A stretch of 64,000 bases of DNA from Phylloscopus collybita (GCA_027886175.1 JAJNNQ010000139.1:2294001-2358000), one strand, 5' to 3'. Numbered from the stretch's first letter, positions 1 to 13,349 are shown. Notes: generated by a model not told the origin, from the letters alone. Made by a program: numbers and translations.

Positions 1-3000
1 CTTCCACCAGTTGGAAGTTTGTCTGCCCTTGTAGTGCCAAAGGCCTCCTGCACACTGACATAAGGTACGTAGGGTGTGTAATTTGCTTTCCCATTGAAAT
101 GGGCCACTGATCGTGTCTAATGGTGTCTGCCTGCCACTGGGCTTATGCCTGATAAAATTGCATACAAATGAGGATATCTCCCAGATGGAATCGACCACCA
201 GATGGAAGTGTGTCTGCCCGTGTAGTGCAAAGGCCTCCTACAAACTGACATCAGGAACCTGGAGTGGACACATTGGTTTCCAATGGAAAAGGGCCACCAT
301 TAGTGTTCAAGGCTCTCTCCATGCCACTGGGCTTACGAGTACTGAAATTACATACGAATGAGGACATCTTCCAGATTGAATCTCCCACCAGATGGAAGTT
401 TCTCTGACTTTGTATTTCCAAAGGCCTCCTACAAACTGACATCAGGAACCTAGGTTGGAGACTTTGGTTTTGCATGGAAATGGGCCACCGTTAGTGTCTA
501 ATGCTGTCTGCCGGCCACTGGTTTTCTCCCTACTGAAATTCCACCAAAATTCCATACAAATGAGGATATCTCCCAGATGGAATCTAGCAACAGATGGAAG
601 TTCCTCTGACCTTGTAGTTCCAAAGGCCTCCTAGAAACCGACATCAGGAACATGGGCTGGAGACTTTGTTTTCCCATGGAAAAGGGCCACCCTTCGTGTC
701 TAACGCTGTCTGCCTGACCCTGGGGTTATGCGTACTAAAATTCCACTAAAATTCCATACAAATGAGTACATCTCCTAGCTGCAATCTACCGCCAGATGGA
801 AGTTTGCCTGCCCTTGTACTGCCAAAGGCCTCCTGCAAACTGACATCCGGAGGCTGGGGTGGAGACGTTGGGTTCCCATGGAAAAGGGCCCTTTTCATGT
901 CCAATGCTGTCTCCTTGCCACTGGGCTTATGATTACTAAAATTCCATACAAATGAGGATATCTCCCACATGGAATATACAACCAGTTGGAAGTTTTTCTG
1001 CCCTTTCAGTTCGAAAGGCCTCCGAAAAACTGACATTCGTAATGTGGGGTGGAGACTTTGGTTTCTCATGGAAAAGGGACACTGTTGGTGTCTAATGCTG
1101 TCTGTCTGCCACTGGGCTTATGCCTAGTAAAATTCCATACAAATGAGGATATCTCCCAGATGGAATCGACCACCAAATGGAAGTTTTTCTGACCTTGTAG
1201 TGCCAAAGACCTCCTACAAACTGAGATCCGGAAGGTGGGGTGGAGACTTTGGTTTCCCATGGAAAAGGGCCACCGTTTGTGTCTAATGCTGTCCGCCTGC
1301 CACTGTGCCGATGGCGACTGAAATTCCATAACAAATGACGACTTCTCCCAGGTGCAATCTACTACCGGATGTAAGTTTTGTCTGCCTTTTTAGTGCCAAA
1401 GGCCTCCTACGAATTCACATCAGGAACGTGGGGTGGAGACTTTGGTTTCCCATGGAAAGGTCCACCGTTCGTTGCTAATGCTGTCTGCCTGCCACTGGGC
1501 CGATTGCTACTAAAATTGGATACAAATGAAGATATCTCCCAGATGGAATCTACCACCAGTTTAAAGTTTGTCTACCATTGTAGTGCAAAAGACCCCAACA
1601 AACAGACATTCGGGAACGTGAGCTGGAGACATTGGTTTCCCATGGAAAAGGACAACTGTTTGTGTCGAATGCTGTCTGCCTGCCACTGGGCTTTTGCCTG
1701 CTGAAATTCCATACAAATGAGGATATCTCCCAGATGGAATATACCAGCACATGGAAGGTTGTTTGCCCTTGCAGTGCCAAAGGCCTCCTACAAACTAACA
1801 TCAGGAACATGAGGTGGAGACTTTGGTTTCCCATGGAAAAGGACAACTGTTTGTGTCGAATGCTGTCTGCCTGCCACTGGGCTTCTGCCTGCTGAAATTC
1901 CATACAAATGTGGATATCTCCCCGATGCAATCAATCACCAGACGGAAGTTTGTCTGCCCTTGTAGTGCCAAAAGCCTCCTACAAACTGACATCTGGAATG
2001 TGAGGTGAAGTCTTTGGTTTCCCATGGAAAAAGGCCACCGTTCGTGTCTAATGCTGTCTACCTGCCACTTGGCTTATGCCTACAAAAATTCCATATAAAT
2101 GAGTCTATCTCTAATGTGCAATCTTCCACCAGATGGAAGTTTTTCTGCCTTTGTAGTGCCAAAGGCCTCCTACGAACTGACATCAGGAACCTGGGATGGA
2201 GACTTTGTTTTCCCATGGAAAAGGGCCACTGTTCGTGTCTATTGCTGACTTCCTGCCAGTGGGATTATGAGTTCGGATATTCCATATAACTGAGGACATC
2301 TCCCAGGCGCAACCTACCACAAGATGGAAGTTTCTCTGCCCTTGTAGTGCCAAAGGCCTTCTACAAACTGACATCTGGAATGTGAGGTGGAGACTTTGGT
2401 TTTCCATGGGATAGGGCCACAGTTAGCGTCTAATGCTGTCTGCCTGTCACTGGGCTTATTCCTGCTAAAATTCCATACAAATGAGGATATCTCCCAGCTG
2501 GAATCTACCACCAGTTGGAAGTTTATCTGCCCTTTTACTTCCAAAGGCCTCCTAAAAACTGACATCAGGAACCTGGGGTGGAGACTTTGGTTTCCCATGG
2601 AAAAGGGCCACCGTTCCTGTCTGATGTTCTCTGATGCCTACTCGGATTCTGTCTAATTAAATTCAACTAAAATTCCATATAAATAAGGATATCTCCCATA
2701 TGGAATATACCACGAGATGGAAGTTTGTCCGCACTTGTAGTGCCACAGGCCTCCTGAAAACTGACATTAGGAACGTGGGGTGAAGATTTCGGTTTCCCAT
2801 GGAAATGGCCAGCGTTCGTGTCTAATGATGTAAGCCTGCCAGTGGGCTTATGGCAACTAAAATTACATACAAATGAGGATATCTCCCAGATGCAATATGC
2901 CACCAGTTGGAAGTTTGTCTCCTCTTGTAGTGCCAGAGGCCTCCTAAAAAATGACATCAGGAACGTGGTGTGGAGACGTTGGTTTCCCATGGAAATGGGC

Positions 3001-6000
3001 CACTATTCCTGTCTAATTTTGTCTTCCTGCCGCTGGGATTCTGCCTACAAAAATTCCACTAAAATTCCATACAAATGAGATTATCTCCCAAATGCAATAT
3101 AACACCAGATGGAAGTTTCTCTGCCCTTGTGTTTCCAAAGGCCTCCTACAAACTGACATTAGGAACCTAGGGTGGAGACTTTGGTTTCCCATGGAAAAGG
3201 ACCACCGTTCCTGTCTAATGCTGTCTGCCTGGCACTGTGGTTATGACTGCTGAAGTTCCATACAAATGAGGATATCTCCGAGGTGCAATCTACTACCAGG
3301 TGGAAGTTTGTCTGCCCTTGTAGTTCCAAAGGCCTTTTACAAACTGACATCTGGAGCGTGCGGTGGAGACTTTGGTTTCCCATGGAAATGGGCCACTGTT
3401 TGTGTCTAATGCTATGTGCCTGCCAATGGGCCTCTGCCTAGGAAAATTCCATACAAATGAGGATATCTCCCAGATGGAGTCTACCACCACTTGAAAGTTT
3501 TTCTACCATTGTAATGCCAATGACCTCCTACAAACTGACATCAGGAATCTGGAGAGGACGCTTTGGTTTCCCATGGAAAAGGGCCACCCTTGGTGTTTAA
3601 TGCTGTCTCCTTGCCACTGGGTTTATGCCTACCGAAATTACATACAAATGAGGATATCTCCCAGATGGAATCTACCACCAGATGGAAGTTTCTTTGACCA
3701 TGTAGTTCCAAAGGCCTCCTACAAACTGACATCAGGAACATGGGGTGGAGACTTTGTTTTCCCATGGAAGAGGGCCACCGTTTTTGTCTAATGCTGTCTG
3801 CCTGCCACTGGGGTTATGACTACTGAAATTATATACAAATGTGGATATCTCCCAGATGCAATATGGCACCAGTTGGAAGTTTGTCTGCTCTTGTAGTGCC
3901 AAAGGCCTCCTACAAACTGACATCAGGAACCAAGGGTGGAGACTTTGGTTTTGCATGGAAATGGGCCACCGTTAATGTCTAATGCTGTCTGTCGGCCACT
4001 AGTTTTCTCCCTACTGAAATTCCACCAAAATTCCATACAAATGAGGATATCTCCCAGATGGAATCTACCACCAGATGGAAGTTCCTCTGACCTTGTAGTT
4101 CTAAAGGCCTCCTACAAACTGACAGCAGGAACCTGGGCTGGAGACTTTGTTTTCCCATGGAAAAGGGCCACCCTGCATGTCTAATGCTGTCTGCCTGCCA
4201 CTGGGCTTATGTGTACTAAAATTCCACTAAAATTCCATACAAATGAGGACATCTCCTAGCTGCAATCTACCGCCAGATGGAAGATTATCTACCCTTGTGG
4301 TGCCAAAGACCTCCTGCAAACTGACATCAGGGGACTGGGGTGGAGACGTTGTTTTCCCATGGAAAAGGGCCTGTTTCATGTCCAATGCTGTCCTCTTGCC
4401 ACTGGCCTTATGAGTACTAAAATTTCATACAAATGAGGATATATTCCAGGTGGAATCTCCCACCAGTTGGAAATTTGTCTGCCCTTGTAGTTCCAAAGGC
4501 CTTCTACAAACTGACTTCCGGAATGTGGGGTGGAGACTTTGGTTTCTCATGGAAAAGGGCCACTGTTCGTGTCTAATGCTCTCTGCCTGCCACTGGGCTT
4601 ATGCCTAGTAAAATTGCATACAAATGAGGATATCTCCCAGATGGAATCTTCCACCAGTTGGAAGTTTGTCTGCCCTTGTAGTGCCAAAAGGCCTTCTGCA
4701 AACTGACATAATGAACGTAGGGTGTATAATTTGGTTTCCCATGGAAATGGGCCACCCTTGGTGTTTAATACTGTCCCCTTGCCACTGGGCTTATGACTAC
4801 TGAAATTACATACAAATGAGGATATCTCCCAGACGCAATATGCCACCAGATGGAAGTTTGTCTGCTCTTGCAGTGACAAAGGCCTCCTACAAACTGACAT
4901 TCGGATCCTCACCTGGAGACTTTGGTTTCCTATGGAAAAGGCCCACCGTTCATGTTTAATGCTGTCTTTCTGGGCTGCTGAGTACTAAAATACCACTAAA
5001 ATTCCATACCAATGAGGACATCTCCGAGGTGCAATCTACCGCCAGTTGGAAGTTTGTCTGCCCTTGTAGTGCCAAAGGCCTCCTTCAAACTGAGATCAGG
5101 AACATAGGATGGATAATTTCTTTTTCCATGGAAAAGGGCCACAGTTCATGTCTAATGCTGTCTGAGTGTTAGTGGGCAAATGCCTACTAATATTCCCTAC
5201 AAATGAGGATATCTCCCAAATGGAATTTTCCACCAGTTGGAAGTTTGTCTGCCCTTGTAGTGCCAAAGGCCTTCTGCAAACTGACTTAAGGAACGTAGGG
5301 TGTATAATTTCGTTTCCCATGGAAATGGGCCACTGATCGTGTCTAATGGTGTCTGCCTGCCACTGGGCTTATGCCTGCTAAAATTGCATACAAATGAGGA
5401 TATCTCCCAGATGGAATCGACCACCAGATGGAAGTTTGTCTGCCCTTGTAGTGCAAAGGCCTCCTACAAACTGACATCCGGAACCTGGAGTGGACACATT
5501 GGTTTCCAATGGAAAAGGGCCACCGTTAGTGTTCAATGCTCTCTCCTTGCCACTGGGCTTACGACTACTGAAATTACATACAAATGAGGATATCTTCCAG
5601 ATTGAATCTACCACCAGATGGAAGTTTCTCTGACCTTGTAGTTCCAAAGGCCTCCTACAAACTGACATCAGGAACATGGTGTAGAGGCTTTTTTTTCCCA
5701 TTGAAGAAGGCCACCGTTCCTGTCTAATGCTGTCTGCCTGCCACTGGGGTTATGACTAGTGAAAGTACATACAAATGTGGATATCTCCCAGATGCAATAT
5801 GGCACCAGTTGGAAGTTTGTCTGCTCTTGTAGTGCCAAAGGCCTCCTACAAACTGACATCAGGAACCTAGGGTGGAGACTTTGGTTTTGCATGAAAATGG
5901 GCCACTGTTAGTGCCTAATGCTGTCTGCCGGACACTGGTTTTCTCCCTACTGAAATTCCACCAAAATTCCATACAAATGAGGATATCTCCCAGATGGAAT

Positions 6001-7094
6001 CTACCACCAGATGGAAGTTCCTCTGACCTTGTACTGCCAAAGGCCTCTTACAAACTGACATCAGGAACATGAGGTGGAGACTTTGTTTTCCCATGGAAAA
6101 GGGCCAGCGTTCTTGTCTAATGCTGTCTGCCTGCCACTGGCCTACTTCCTACTAAAATTCCACTAAAATTCCAAAAAAATGAGGATATCTCCCAGGTGCA
6201 ATCTACAACCAGATGGAAGTTTCTCTGCCCTTATATTGGAAAACACCTCCTACAACGTGACATCAGCAACGTGGGGTGGAGATTTTGAATTCCCATGGGA
6301 AAGGGCCACCGTTCGTGTCTAACGATGTCTGCCTCCCACTGGGGTTATGGCTGCGGAAATTCCATACAAATGAGGATATCTCCCAGATGGAATCTACCAC
6401 CAGTTGGAAGTTTGTCTGCCCTTGTAGTGCCAAAGGCCTCCAAAATACTGACATCAGGAACGTGGATTGGACTTTGGTTTCCCATGGAAAAGGGGCACCG
6501 TTTGTGCCTAATGCTATGTGCCTGCCGCTGGGCTTATGCCTAGTAAAGTTCCATACAAATGAGGATATCTCCCACATGGAATTTACCATCAGATGGATGT
6601 TTGTCTGCCCTTGTAGTGACAAAGGCCTCCTAAAAAACTGACATCAGGAACCAGGGGTGGAGATTTTTGTTTCCCATGGAAAAGGGCCACCGTTCGTGTC
6701 TAATGGTGTCTGCCTGCAACTGGGGTTATGCCTGCTGAAATTCCTCACAAATGAGGATATCTCCCTGATGGAATCTTCCACCAGATGGAAGTATGTCTGC
6801 CCTTATAGTGCCAAAGTCCTCCTACAAACTGACATCAGGAACGTGGCGTGTAGACTTTGTTTTCCCAAGGAAATTGCCCACCGTTCGAGTCTAGTGCTGT
6901 CTGCCTGCCACTGGGCTTCTGCCTGCTGAAATTCCAAAGATATTTGGAAATCTCTCCGATGCAATCAACCACCTGACGGAAGTTTGTCTGCCCTTGTAAT
7001 GCCAAAGGCCTCTTAAACACTGACATCAGGAACCTGGAGTGGAGACTTTGGTTTCCCATGGAAATGGGCCACCGTTCGTTCCTAATGCTGTCTG

Positions 7095-8260
7095 CCTGCC
7101 ACTGGGTTTCTTCCTACTAAAATTCCACTAAAATTCCATAGAAATAAGGATATCTTCCAAGTGCAATCTACAACCAGATAAAAGAATCTCTGCCCTTGTA
7201 GTACCAAAGCTCTCCTAAAAAACTGACATCAGAAACCAGGGGTGCAGACTTTGTTTTCCCATGGAAATGGGCCAGCGATCGTGTCTAATGCTATCGGCCT
7301 GCGACTGGGCTTCTGCCTGCTCAAATTCCAAAGAAATTTGGAAATCTCTCCGATGCAATCTACCTCCTGACGGAAGTTTTTCTGCCTCTGTAATGCCAAA
7401 TGCCTCCTACAAATTGACATCAGGAGCCTGGAGTGGAGACTTTGGTTTCCCATGGAAAAGGGTCAGCATTCGTGTCTAATGCTGTCTGCCTGCCACTGGG
7501 CTTATGGCTACTGAAATTACATACAAATGAGGATATCACCCAGATGCAATATGCCACCAGTTGCAAGTTTGTCTGCTCTTGTGGTGCCAAAGGCATCCTA
7601 GAAACGGACATCAGGAACGTGGGGTGGAGATTTTGGTTTCCCATGGAAATGGGCCACCGTTGGTGTTTAATGCTGTCGATATGCCACTGGGCTTCTGTCA
7701 CTTTAATTCCACTAAAATTCCATACAAATGAGGATATCTCCAAGATGCAATATGCCACCAGTCAGAAGTCTGTCTGTTCTTGTAGTGCAAAAGGCCTCAT
7801 AAAAACTGACATCAGGAACCTGATCTGGAGACTTTGCTTTCCCCTGGAAAAGGGCCACTATTCATGTCTAATTCTGTGTGCCTGCTGCTGGGATTCTGCG
7901 TACTAAAATTGCTCTAAAATTCTATAAAAATGAGAATATCTCGCAGGTGCAATCTGCCCCCGGTTTGAAGTTTTCTGCCCTTGTATTGCCAAAGGGCTCC
8001 TATAAACTGACATCTGAAACGTAGGATGGATGATTTGGTTTCCCATGGAAAAAGGCCACTGTTCATGCCTAATGCTGTGTGCCTGCCACTGGGCGTATGC
8101 CTGCTAAAATTCCATGCAAATGAGGATATCTCGCAGATGCCATTTACCACCAGATGAAAGTTTGCCTGCCCTTGTAGTGGCAAAGGCCTCCTAAAATCTG
8201 ACATCGGGAACGTGGTTTGGAGACTTTGGTTTCCCATGGAAAAGGACCACCGTTCATATC
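7095..8260. repeat. Multi-monomer block shared with 9.2-10.3 kb and 12.2-13.1 kb
   Basis: A run of about six satellite A monomers recurs in the same order at about 9,235 and 12,155. The shared diagnostic monomers include one with an unusual 'AAAGATATTTGGAAATCTC'-like or 'AAAGAAATTTGG' start instead of the normal ATACAAATGAGG, and one with a CAATCTGCCCCCGG/CAATCCTCCCCCAG variant. Offsets are about 2,144 bp (first to second copy) and 2,920 bp (second to third). The ends are approximate because they were judged by eye. Confidence 0.65.
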
Positions 8261-9234
8261 TAATGCTGTCTGCCTGGCATTGTGGTTATGAGAGCTGAAG
8301 TTCCATACAAATGAGGATATCTCCCAGGTGCAATCTACCACCAGGTGGAAGATTGTCTGCCCTTGTAGTCCCAAAGGCCTCCTTTAAACTGACATCAGGA
8401 CGTCGGGGTGGAGACTTTGGTTTCCCATAGAAATGGGCCACCGCTCATGTCTAATGCTGTCTGCCTGCCACTGGCCTTCTTCCTACTAAAATTCCACTAA
8501 ATTTCCATAGAAATGAAGGTATCTCCCAGGTGCAATCTACAACCAGATGGAAGTTTCTCTGCCCTTATATTGGATAACGCCTCCTACAAAGTGACATCAG
8601 CAACGTGGGGTGGAGATTTTGGTTTCCCATGGAAAAGGGCCACCGTCCGTGTCTACTGCTGTCTGCCTGCCACTGGGGTTATACCTGCTGAAATTCCTCA
8701 CAAATGAGGATATCTCCCAGATGGAATCTGCCACCAGTTAAAAGTTTGTCGGCCCTTCTAGTGCCAAAGTCCTCCTAAAAACTGACATCAGGAACGTGGG
8801 GTGGAGACTTTGGTTTCCCAAGGAAATGGGCCACCCTTCGTGTCTAATGCTGTCTGCCTGCCACTGGGCTTCTGCCTTCTGAAATTCCATACAAATGAGG
8901 ATATCTCCCCGATGCAATCTACCACCAGACGGAACTTTGTCGGCCCTCAAAGTGCAAAGGGCCTCCTATAAACTGACATCAGGAACCTGGACTGGAGACT
9001 TTGGTTTCCCATGGAAATGGGCCAGTGTTCGTGTCTAATGCTTTCTGCCCGGAACTGTGGTTATGACTGCTGAAGTTCCATACAGATGAGGATATCTCCT
9101 CGGTGCAATCTACCACCCGGAGGAAGTTTGTCTGGCCGTGTAGTTCCAAAGTCCTCCGAGAAACGGACATCCAGAACATGGGGTGGAGACTTTGCTTTCC
9201 CATAGAAATGGGCGGCCGTTCGTGTCTAATGCTC

Positions 9235-10400
9235 TCTGCCTGCCACTGGGCTTCTTCCTACTAAAATTCCACTAAAATTCCTTAGAAATAAGGATATCTC
9301 CCAGGTGCAATATACAACCAGATGGAAGATTCTCTGCCCTTGTAGTACCAAAGCCTTCCTAAAAAACTGACATCAGGAACCAGGAGTGGAGTCTATGTTT
9401 TCCCATGGAAAAGAGCCACCGTTCGTGTCTAATGCTGTCTGCCTGCCACTGGGCTTCTGCGTGCTGGAATTCCCAAAAAATTTGGAAATCTCTCTGATGT
9501 AATCAACCACCTGACGGAAGTTCCTCTGGCCCTGTAGTGCCAAAGGCATCCTACAAATTGACATCAGGAGCCTGGAGTGGAGACTTTGGTTTCCCATGGA
9601 AAAGGGCCAGCGTTCGTGTCTAATGCTGTCTGCCTGCCACTGGGCTTATGGCGACTGAAATTACATGCAATTGAGGATATCTCCCCGATGCAATAAGCCA
9701 GCAGTTGGAAATTTGTCTGCTCTTGTATTGCAAACGTCCTCCTATAAACGGACATAAGGCACGTGGTGTGGAGACCTTGGTTTCCCATGGAAATGGGCCA
9801 CCGTTGGTGTTTAATGCTGTCTAGTTGCCACTGGGCTTCTGCCTACTTTAATTCCACTAAAATTCCATACAAATGAGGATATCTCCAAGACCCAATATGC
9901 CACCAGTTGGAAGTTTTTCTGTTCTTATAGTGCAAAAGGCCTCCTAAAAACTGGCATCAGGAACCTGGCCTGGAGACTTTGTTTTCCCCTGGAAAAGGGC
10001 CACTATTCATGTCTAATTCTGTGTGCCTGCAGCTGGGATTCTGCGTGCTAAAATTCCTCTAAAATTTAATACAAATGGGAATATTTCGCAGGTGCAATCC
10101 TCCCCCAGTTTAAACTTTCTCTGCCCTTGTAGTGCCAAAGGGCTCCTATAAACTGACATCTGAAACATAGGATGGATAATTTGGTTTCCCATGGGAAAGG
10201 GCCACTGTTCATTCCTAATGCTGTGTGCCTGCCACTGGGCGTATGCCTGCTAAAATTCCATACAAATGAGGATATCTCGCAGATGCAATTTACCACGAGA
10301 TGGAAGTTTGTCTGCCCATGTAGTGGCAAAAGCCGCCTAAAAAACTGACATCAGGAACCAGGCGTGGAGACTTTGGTTTCCAATGGAAAAGGACCACCGT
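9235..10400. repeat. Second copy of the 7.1-8.3 kb block
   Basis: This block aligns to 7,095-8,260 (offset about 2,144) and to 12,155 onward (offset 2,920). Shared rare features are the TTTGGAAATCTCTC start in the second monomer and the TTCCCCTGGAAAAGGGCC variant of the central dyad in a later monomer. Part of it is also copied at about 11,715-12,120, so the neighbourhood from 7 to 14 kb is a patchwork of block duplications. Confidence 0.65.
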
Positions 10401-10449
10401 TCGTATCTAATGCTGTCTGCCTGGCACTGTGGTGATGACTGCTGAAGTT
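10258..10449. repeat. Representative satellite A monomer (short class)
   Basis: This is one repeat unit measured from the CCATACAAATG landmark to the same landmark in the next unit. It shows the typical order of segments: AT-rich start, GATATCTC, the CCACNAGATGGAAG segment, the AAAGGCCTCC-like segment, the TTTCC/GGAAA dyad and the CTAATGCTGTCTGCCTG segment. It is 192 bp long and the following units are 191 bp. Because 191 is not a multiple of three, any reading frame rotates from unit to unit. Confidence 0.85.
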
Positions 10450-12154
10450 CCATACAAATGAGGATATCTCCCAGGTGCAATCTACCACCAGGTGGAAGTT
10501 TGTCTGCCCTCATAGTGCCAAAGGCCTCCAAAAAACTGACATCAGGAACGTGGGGTGAAGACTTTGGTTTCCCATGGAGAAGGTCCATCGTTCGTTTCTA
10601 ATGCTGTCTGCCTGGCTTTGAGATTATGAGTGCTGAAGTTCCATACAAATGAGGATATCTCCCAGGTGCAATCTACCACCAGATGAAAGTTTGTCTGCCC
10701 TTGTAGTGCCAAAGGCCTCCTAAAAACTGACATCAGGAACGTGGGGTGGAGACTTTGCTTTCCCATGGAAAAGGGCCACCGTTTGTGTCTAATGCTATGC
10801 GCCTGCCACTGGGCTTATGCCTAGTAAAATTCCATACAAATGAGGATATCTCCCAGATGGAATCTACCACCACTTGAAAGTTTGTCTGCCCTTGTAATGC
10901 CAACGGCCTCCTACAAACTGACATCAGGAATCTGGAGAGGACGCCTTGGTTTCCCTTGGAATAGGGCCACCCTTGGTGTTTAATGCTGTCTCTTTGCCAC
11001 TGGGCTTATGACTACTGAAATTACATACAAATGAGGATATCTCCCAGATGCAATATGCCACCAGATGGAAGTTTGTCTGCTCTTGCAGTGCCAAAGGCCT
11101 CGTTCAAAGTGATATCTGGAACCTGGCCTGGAACTTTGGTTTCCTATGGAAAAGGCCCACCGTTCGTATTTAATGCTGTCGGTCTGCAACTGGGCTTCTG
11201 AGTACTAAAATTCCACTAAAATTCCATACAAATGAGGACATCTCCCAGATGGAATCTACCACCAGTTGGAAGTTTGTCTGCCCTTGTAGTGCCAAAGGCC
11301 TCCTAAAAACTGACATCAGGAACGTGAGGTGGAGACTTTGGTTTCCATGGAAAAGGGGCACCGTTTTTGTCTAATGCTCTGTGCCTGCCACTGGGCTTAT
11401 GCCTAGTAAAATTCCATACAAATGAGGATATCTCCCAGATGGAATTTTCCATCAGATGGAAGTTTGTCTGCCCTTGTAGTGGCAAAGGCCTCCTAAAACC
11501 TGACATCAGGAACCACGGGTGAAGATTTTTGTTTCCCATGGAAAAGGGCCACCGTTCGTGTCTAATGGTGTCTGCCTGCCACTGGGGTTATGCCTGCTGA
11601 AATTCCTCACAAATGAGGATATCTCCCTGATGGAATCTACCACCAGTTGGAAGTATGTCTGCCCTTATAGTGCTAAAGTCCTCGTAAAAACTGACATGAG
11701 GAACGTGGGGTGGAGACTTTGGTTTCCCCTGGAAAAGGGCCACTATTCATGTCTAATTCTGTGTGCCTGCAGCTGGGATTCTGCGTACTAAAATTCCTCT
11801 AAAATTCTATACAAATGGGAATATTTCGCAGGTGCAATCCTCCCCCAGTTTGAAGTTTCTCTGCCCTTGTAGTGCCAAAGGGCTCCTATAAACTGACATC
11901 GGAAACATAGGATGGATAATTTTGTTTCCCATGGAAAAGGGCCACTGTTCATGCCAAATGCTGTGTGCCTGCCACTGGGCGTATGCCTGCTAAAATTCCA
12001 TACAAATGAGGATATCTCGCAGATGCAATTTACCACCAGATGGAAGTTTGCCTGCCCTTGTAGTGGCAAAAACCTCCTAAAAACTGACATCAGGAACCGG
12101 GAGTGGCGACTTTGGTTTCCCATGAAAATGGGCCACTGTTCGTGTGTAATGCTG

Positions 12155-13089
12155 TCTGCTTGCCACTGGGCTTCTTCCTATTAAAATTCCACTAAAATTC
12201 CATAGAAATGAGGATATCTCCTAGGTGCAATCCACAACCAGATGGAAGATTCTCTGCCCTTGTAGTACCAAAGCCCTCCTAAAAAACTGACATCAGGAAC
12301 CAGGGGTGGAGACTTTGTTTTCCCATGGAAAAGGGCCAGCGTTCATGTCTAATGCTGTCTGCCTGCCACTGGGCTTCTGCCTGCTGAAATTCCAAAGATA
12401 TTTGGAAATCTCTCCGATGCAATCAACCAGCTGATGGAAGTTTGTCTGCCCCTGTAGTGCCAAAGGCCTCCTACAAATTGACATCAGGAGCCTGGAGTGG
12501 AGAATTCGGTTTCCCATGGAAAAGGGCCACCGTTCGTGTCTAATGCTGTCTGCCGGCCACTGGGCTTATGGCTACAGAAATTACATACAAATGAGGATAT
12601 CTCCCAGATACAATATGCCACCAGTTGGAAGTTTGTCTGCTCTTGTAGTTCCAAAGGCCTCCTAGAAACGGACATCATGAACGTGGGGTGGAGTCTTTGG
12701 TTTCCCATGGAAATGGGCCACCGTTGGTGTTTAATGCTGTCTACTTGCCACTGGGCTTCTGCCTACTTTAATTCCACTAAAATTCCATACAAATGAGGAT
12801 ATCTCCAAGATGCAATATGCCACCAGTCGGAAGTTTGTCTGTTCTTGTAGTGCAAAAGGCCTCCTAAAAGCTGACATCAGGAACCTGGCCTGGAGACTTT
12901 GGTTTCCCCTGGAAAAGGCCGCTATTCATGTCTAATTCTGTGTGCCTGCCGGTGGGATTCGGCTGACTGAAATTCCTCTAAAATTCTATAAAATTGAGAA
13001 TATCTCGCAGGTGCAATCTACTCCCGGTTTGAAGTTTCTCTGCCCTTGTAGTGCCAAAGGGCTCCTATAAACTCTCTTCTTAAACGTAG
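12155..13089. repeat. Third copy of the block, interrupted by the LTR
   Basis: This block aligns to 9,235-10,165 at a constant offset of 2,920 bp. The alignment stops at the LTR insertion and resumes on its far side (13,464 onward), where the sequence continues the same monomer with the GATGTATAATTTGGTTTCCC segment. The insertion therefore happened after this block had been duplicated, or at least the other copies lack it. Confidence 0.7.
13084..13089. repeat. Left target-site duplication (ACGTAG)
   Basis: ACGTAG sits directly before the LTR and is repeated directly after it at 13,458-13,463. Uninterrupted sister monomers contain it once, for example in the AAACGTAGGATGG segment near 8,019-8,032. 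A 6-bp duplication is typical of class II (ERVK/beta- or alpharetrovirus-like) integrases. Confidence 0.9.
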
Positions 13090-13219
13090 TGTTGCAGCTT
13101 ATTCAGCCATCGCCTTGGTGGCCTGGGTTTAATTGAAGACACGACCACCACGAGCTGCGAGCGTGGGGTTCGGGCAAATGACTCAGTTAACACCAATGTG
13201 ATGTGTTTGGTCAAAAGCG

Positions 13220-13225
13220 TTTATT
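13220..13225 (-). promoter_or_regulatory. LTR polyadenylation signal AATAAA
   Basis: TTTATT on the plus strand reads AATAAA on the minus strand. A GT-rich TTGGTGTT stretch (minus strand, around 13,189-13,196) follows about 25-30 bases downstream, the usual spacing for cleavage and polyadenylation. This sets the LTR orientation. Confidence 0.7.
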
Positions 13226-13240
13226 ATCTAAAACACAGGG

Positions 13241-13248
13241 TTTAAGTA
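13241..13248 (-). promoter_or_regulatory. Possible LTR TATA-like element
   Basis: The minus strand reads TACTTAAA here, 16 bases upstream of the polyadenylation signal. It is the best TATA-like match near the expected U3/R border, but it is not a consensus box. If it is the promoter, R would be very short. Confidence 0.3.
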
Positions 13249-13262
13249 CCTTCTGGGTTTCG

Positions 13263-13270
13263 TTACGTCA
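13263..13270 (-). promoter_or_regulatory. CRE-like motif TGACGTAA in LTR U3
   Basis: The minus strand reads TGACGTAA, one base from the CREB/ATF palindrome TGACGTCA, just upstream of the TATA-like element. Retroviral U3 regions often carry CRE/ATF sites close to the core promoter. Seen by motif only. Confidence 0.4.
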
Positions 13271-13340
13271 TAGGGGGTCTTACTAGTTTCTTAAGGGTAG
13301 TGGAAAAGTACTGGTATGCAAGGAAAGAGAGAGGGGTCTG

Positions 13341-13349
13341 TGACCTTGA
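13341..13349 (-). promoter_or_regulatory. Nuclear-receptor extended half-site TCAAGGTCA in LTR U3
   Basis: The minus strand reads TCAAGGTCA, a perfect match to the extended half-site bound by NR5A (SF-1/LRH-1) and ERR-family nuclear receptors. It overlaps the GATA palindrome by two bases. Binding is inferred from the motif. Confidence 0.4.

Larger units (their letters stand above)
1..13089. repeat. Satellite A array, left part (about 191/203-bp monomers)
   Basis: Tandem head-to-tail monomers cover this whole stretch. Each carries the same ordered landmarks: an AT-rich CATACAAATGAGGATATCTC segment, then CCACCAGATGGAAGTTTG, AAAGGCCTCCTACAAACTGA, a GGTGGAGACTTTGGTTTCCC segment around a CCATGG core, and CTAATGCTGTCTGCCTGCCA. 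Spacing between equivalent CCATACAAATG positions at 10,258, 10,450, 10,641 and 10,832 is 192, 191 and 191 bp. Longer monomers have an extra 12-bp AT-rich unit. Monomers vary by many substitutions and small indels, so the array is old or weakly homogenised. The length equals that of the zebra finch centromeric satellite Tgut191A, but this is only a length match. No gene is visible here. Confidence 0.97.
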
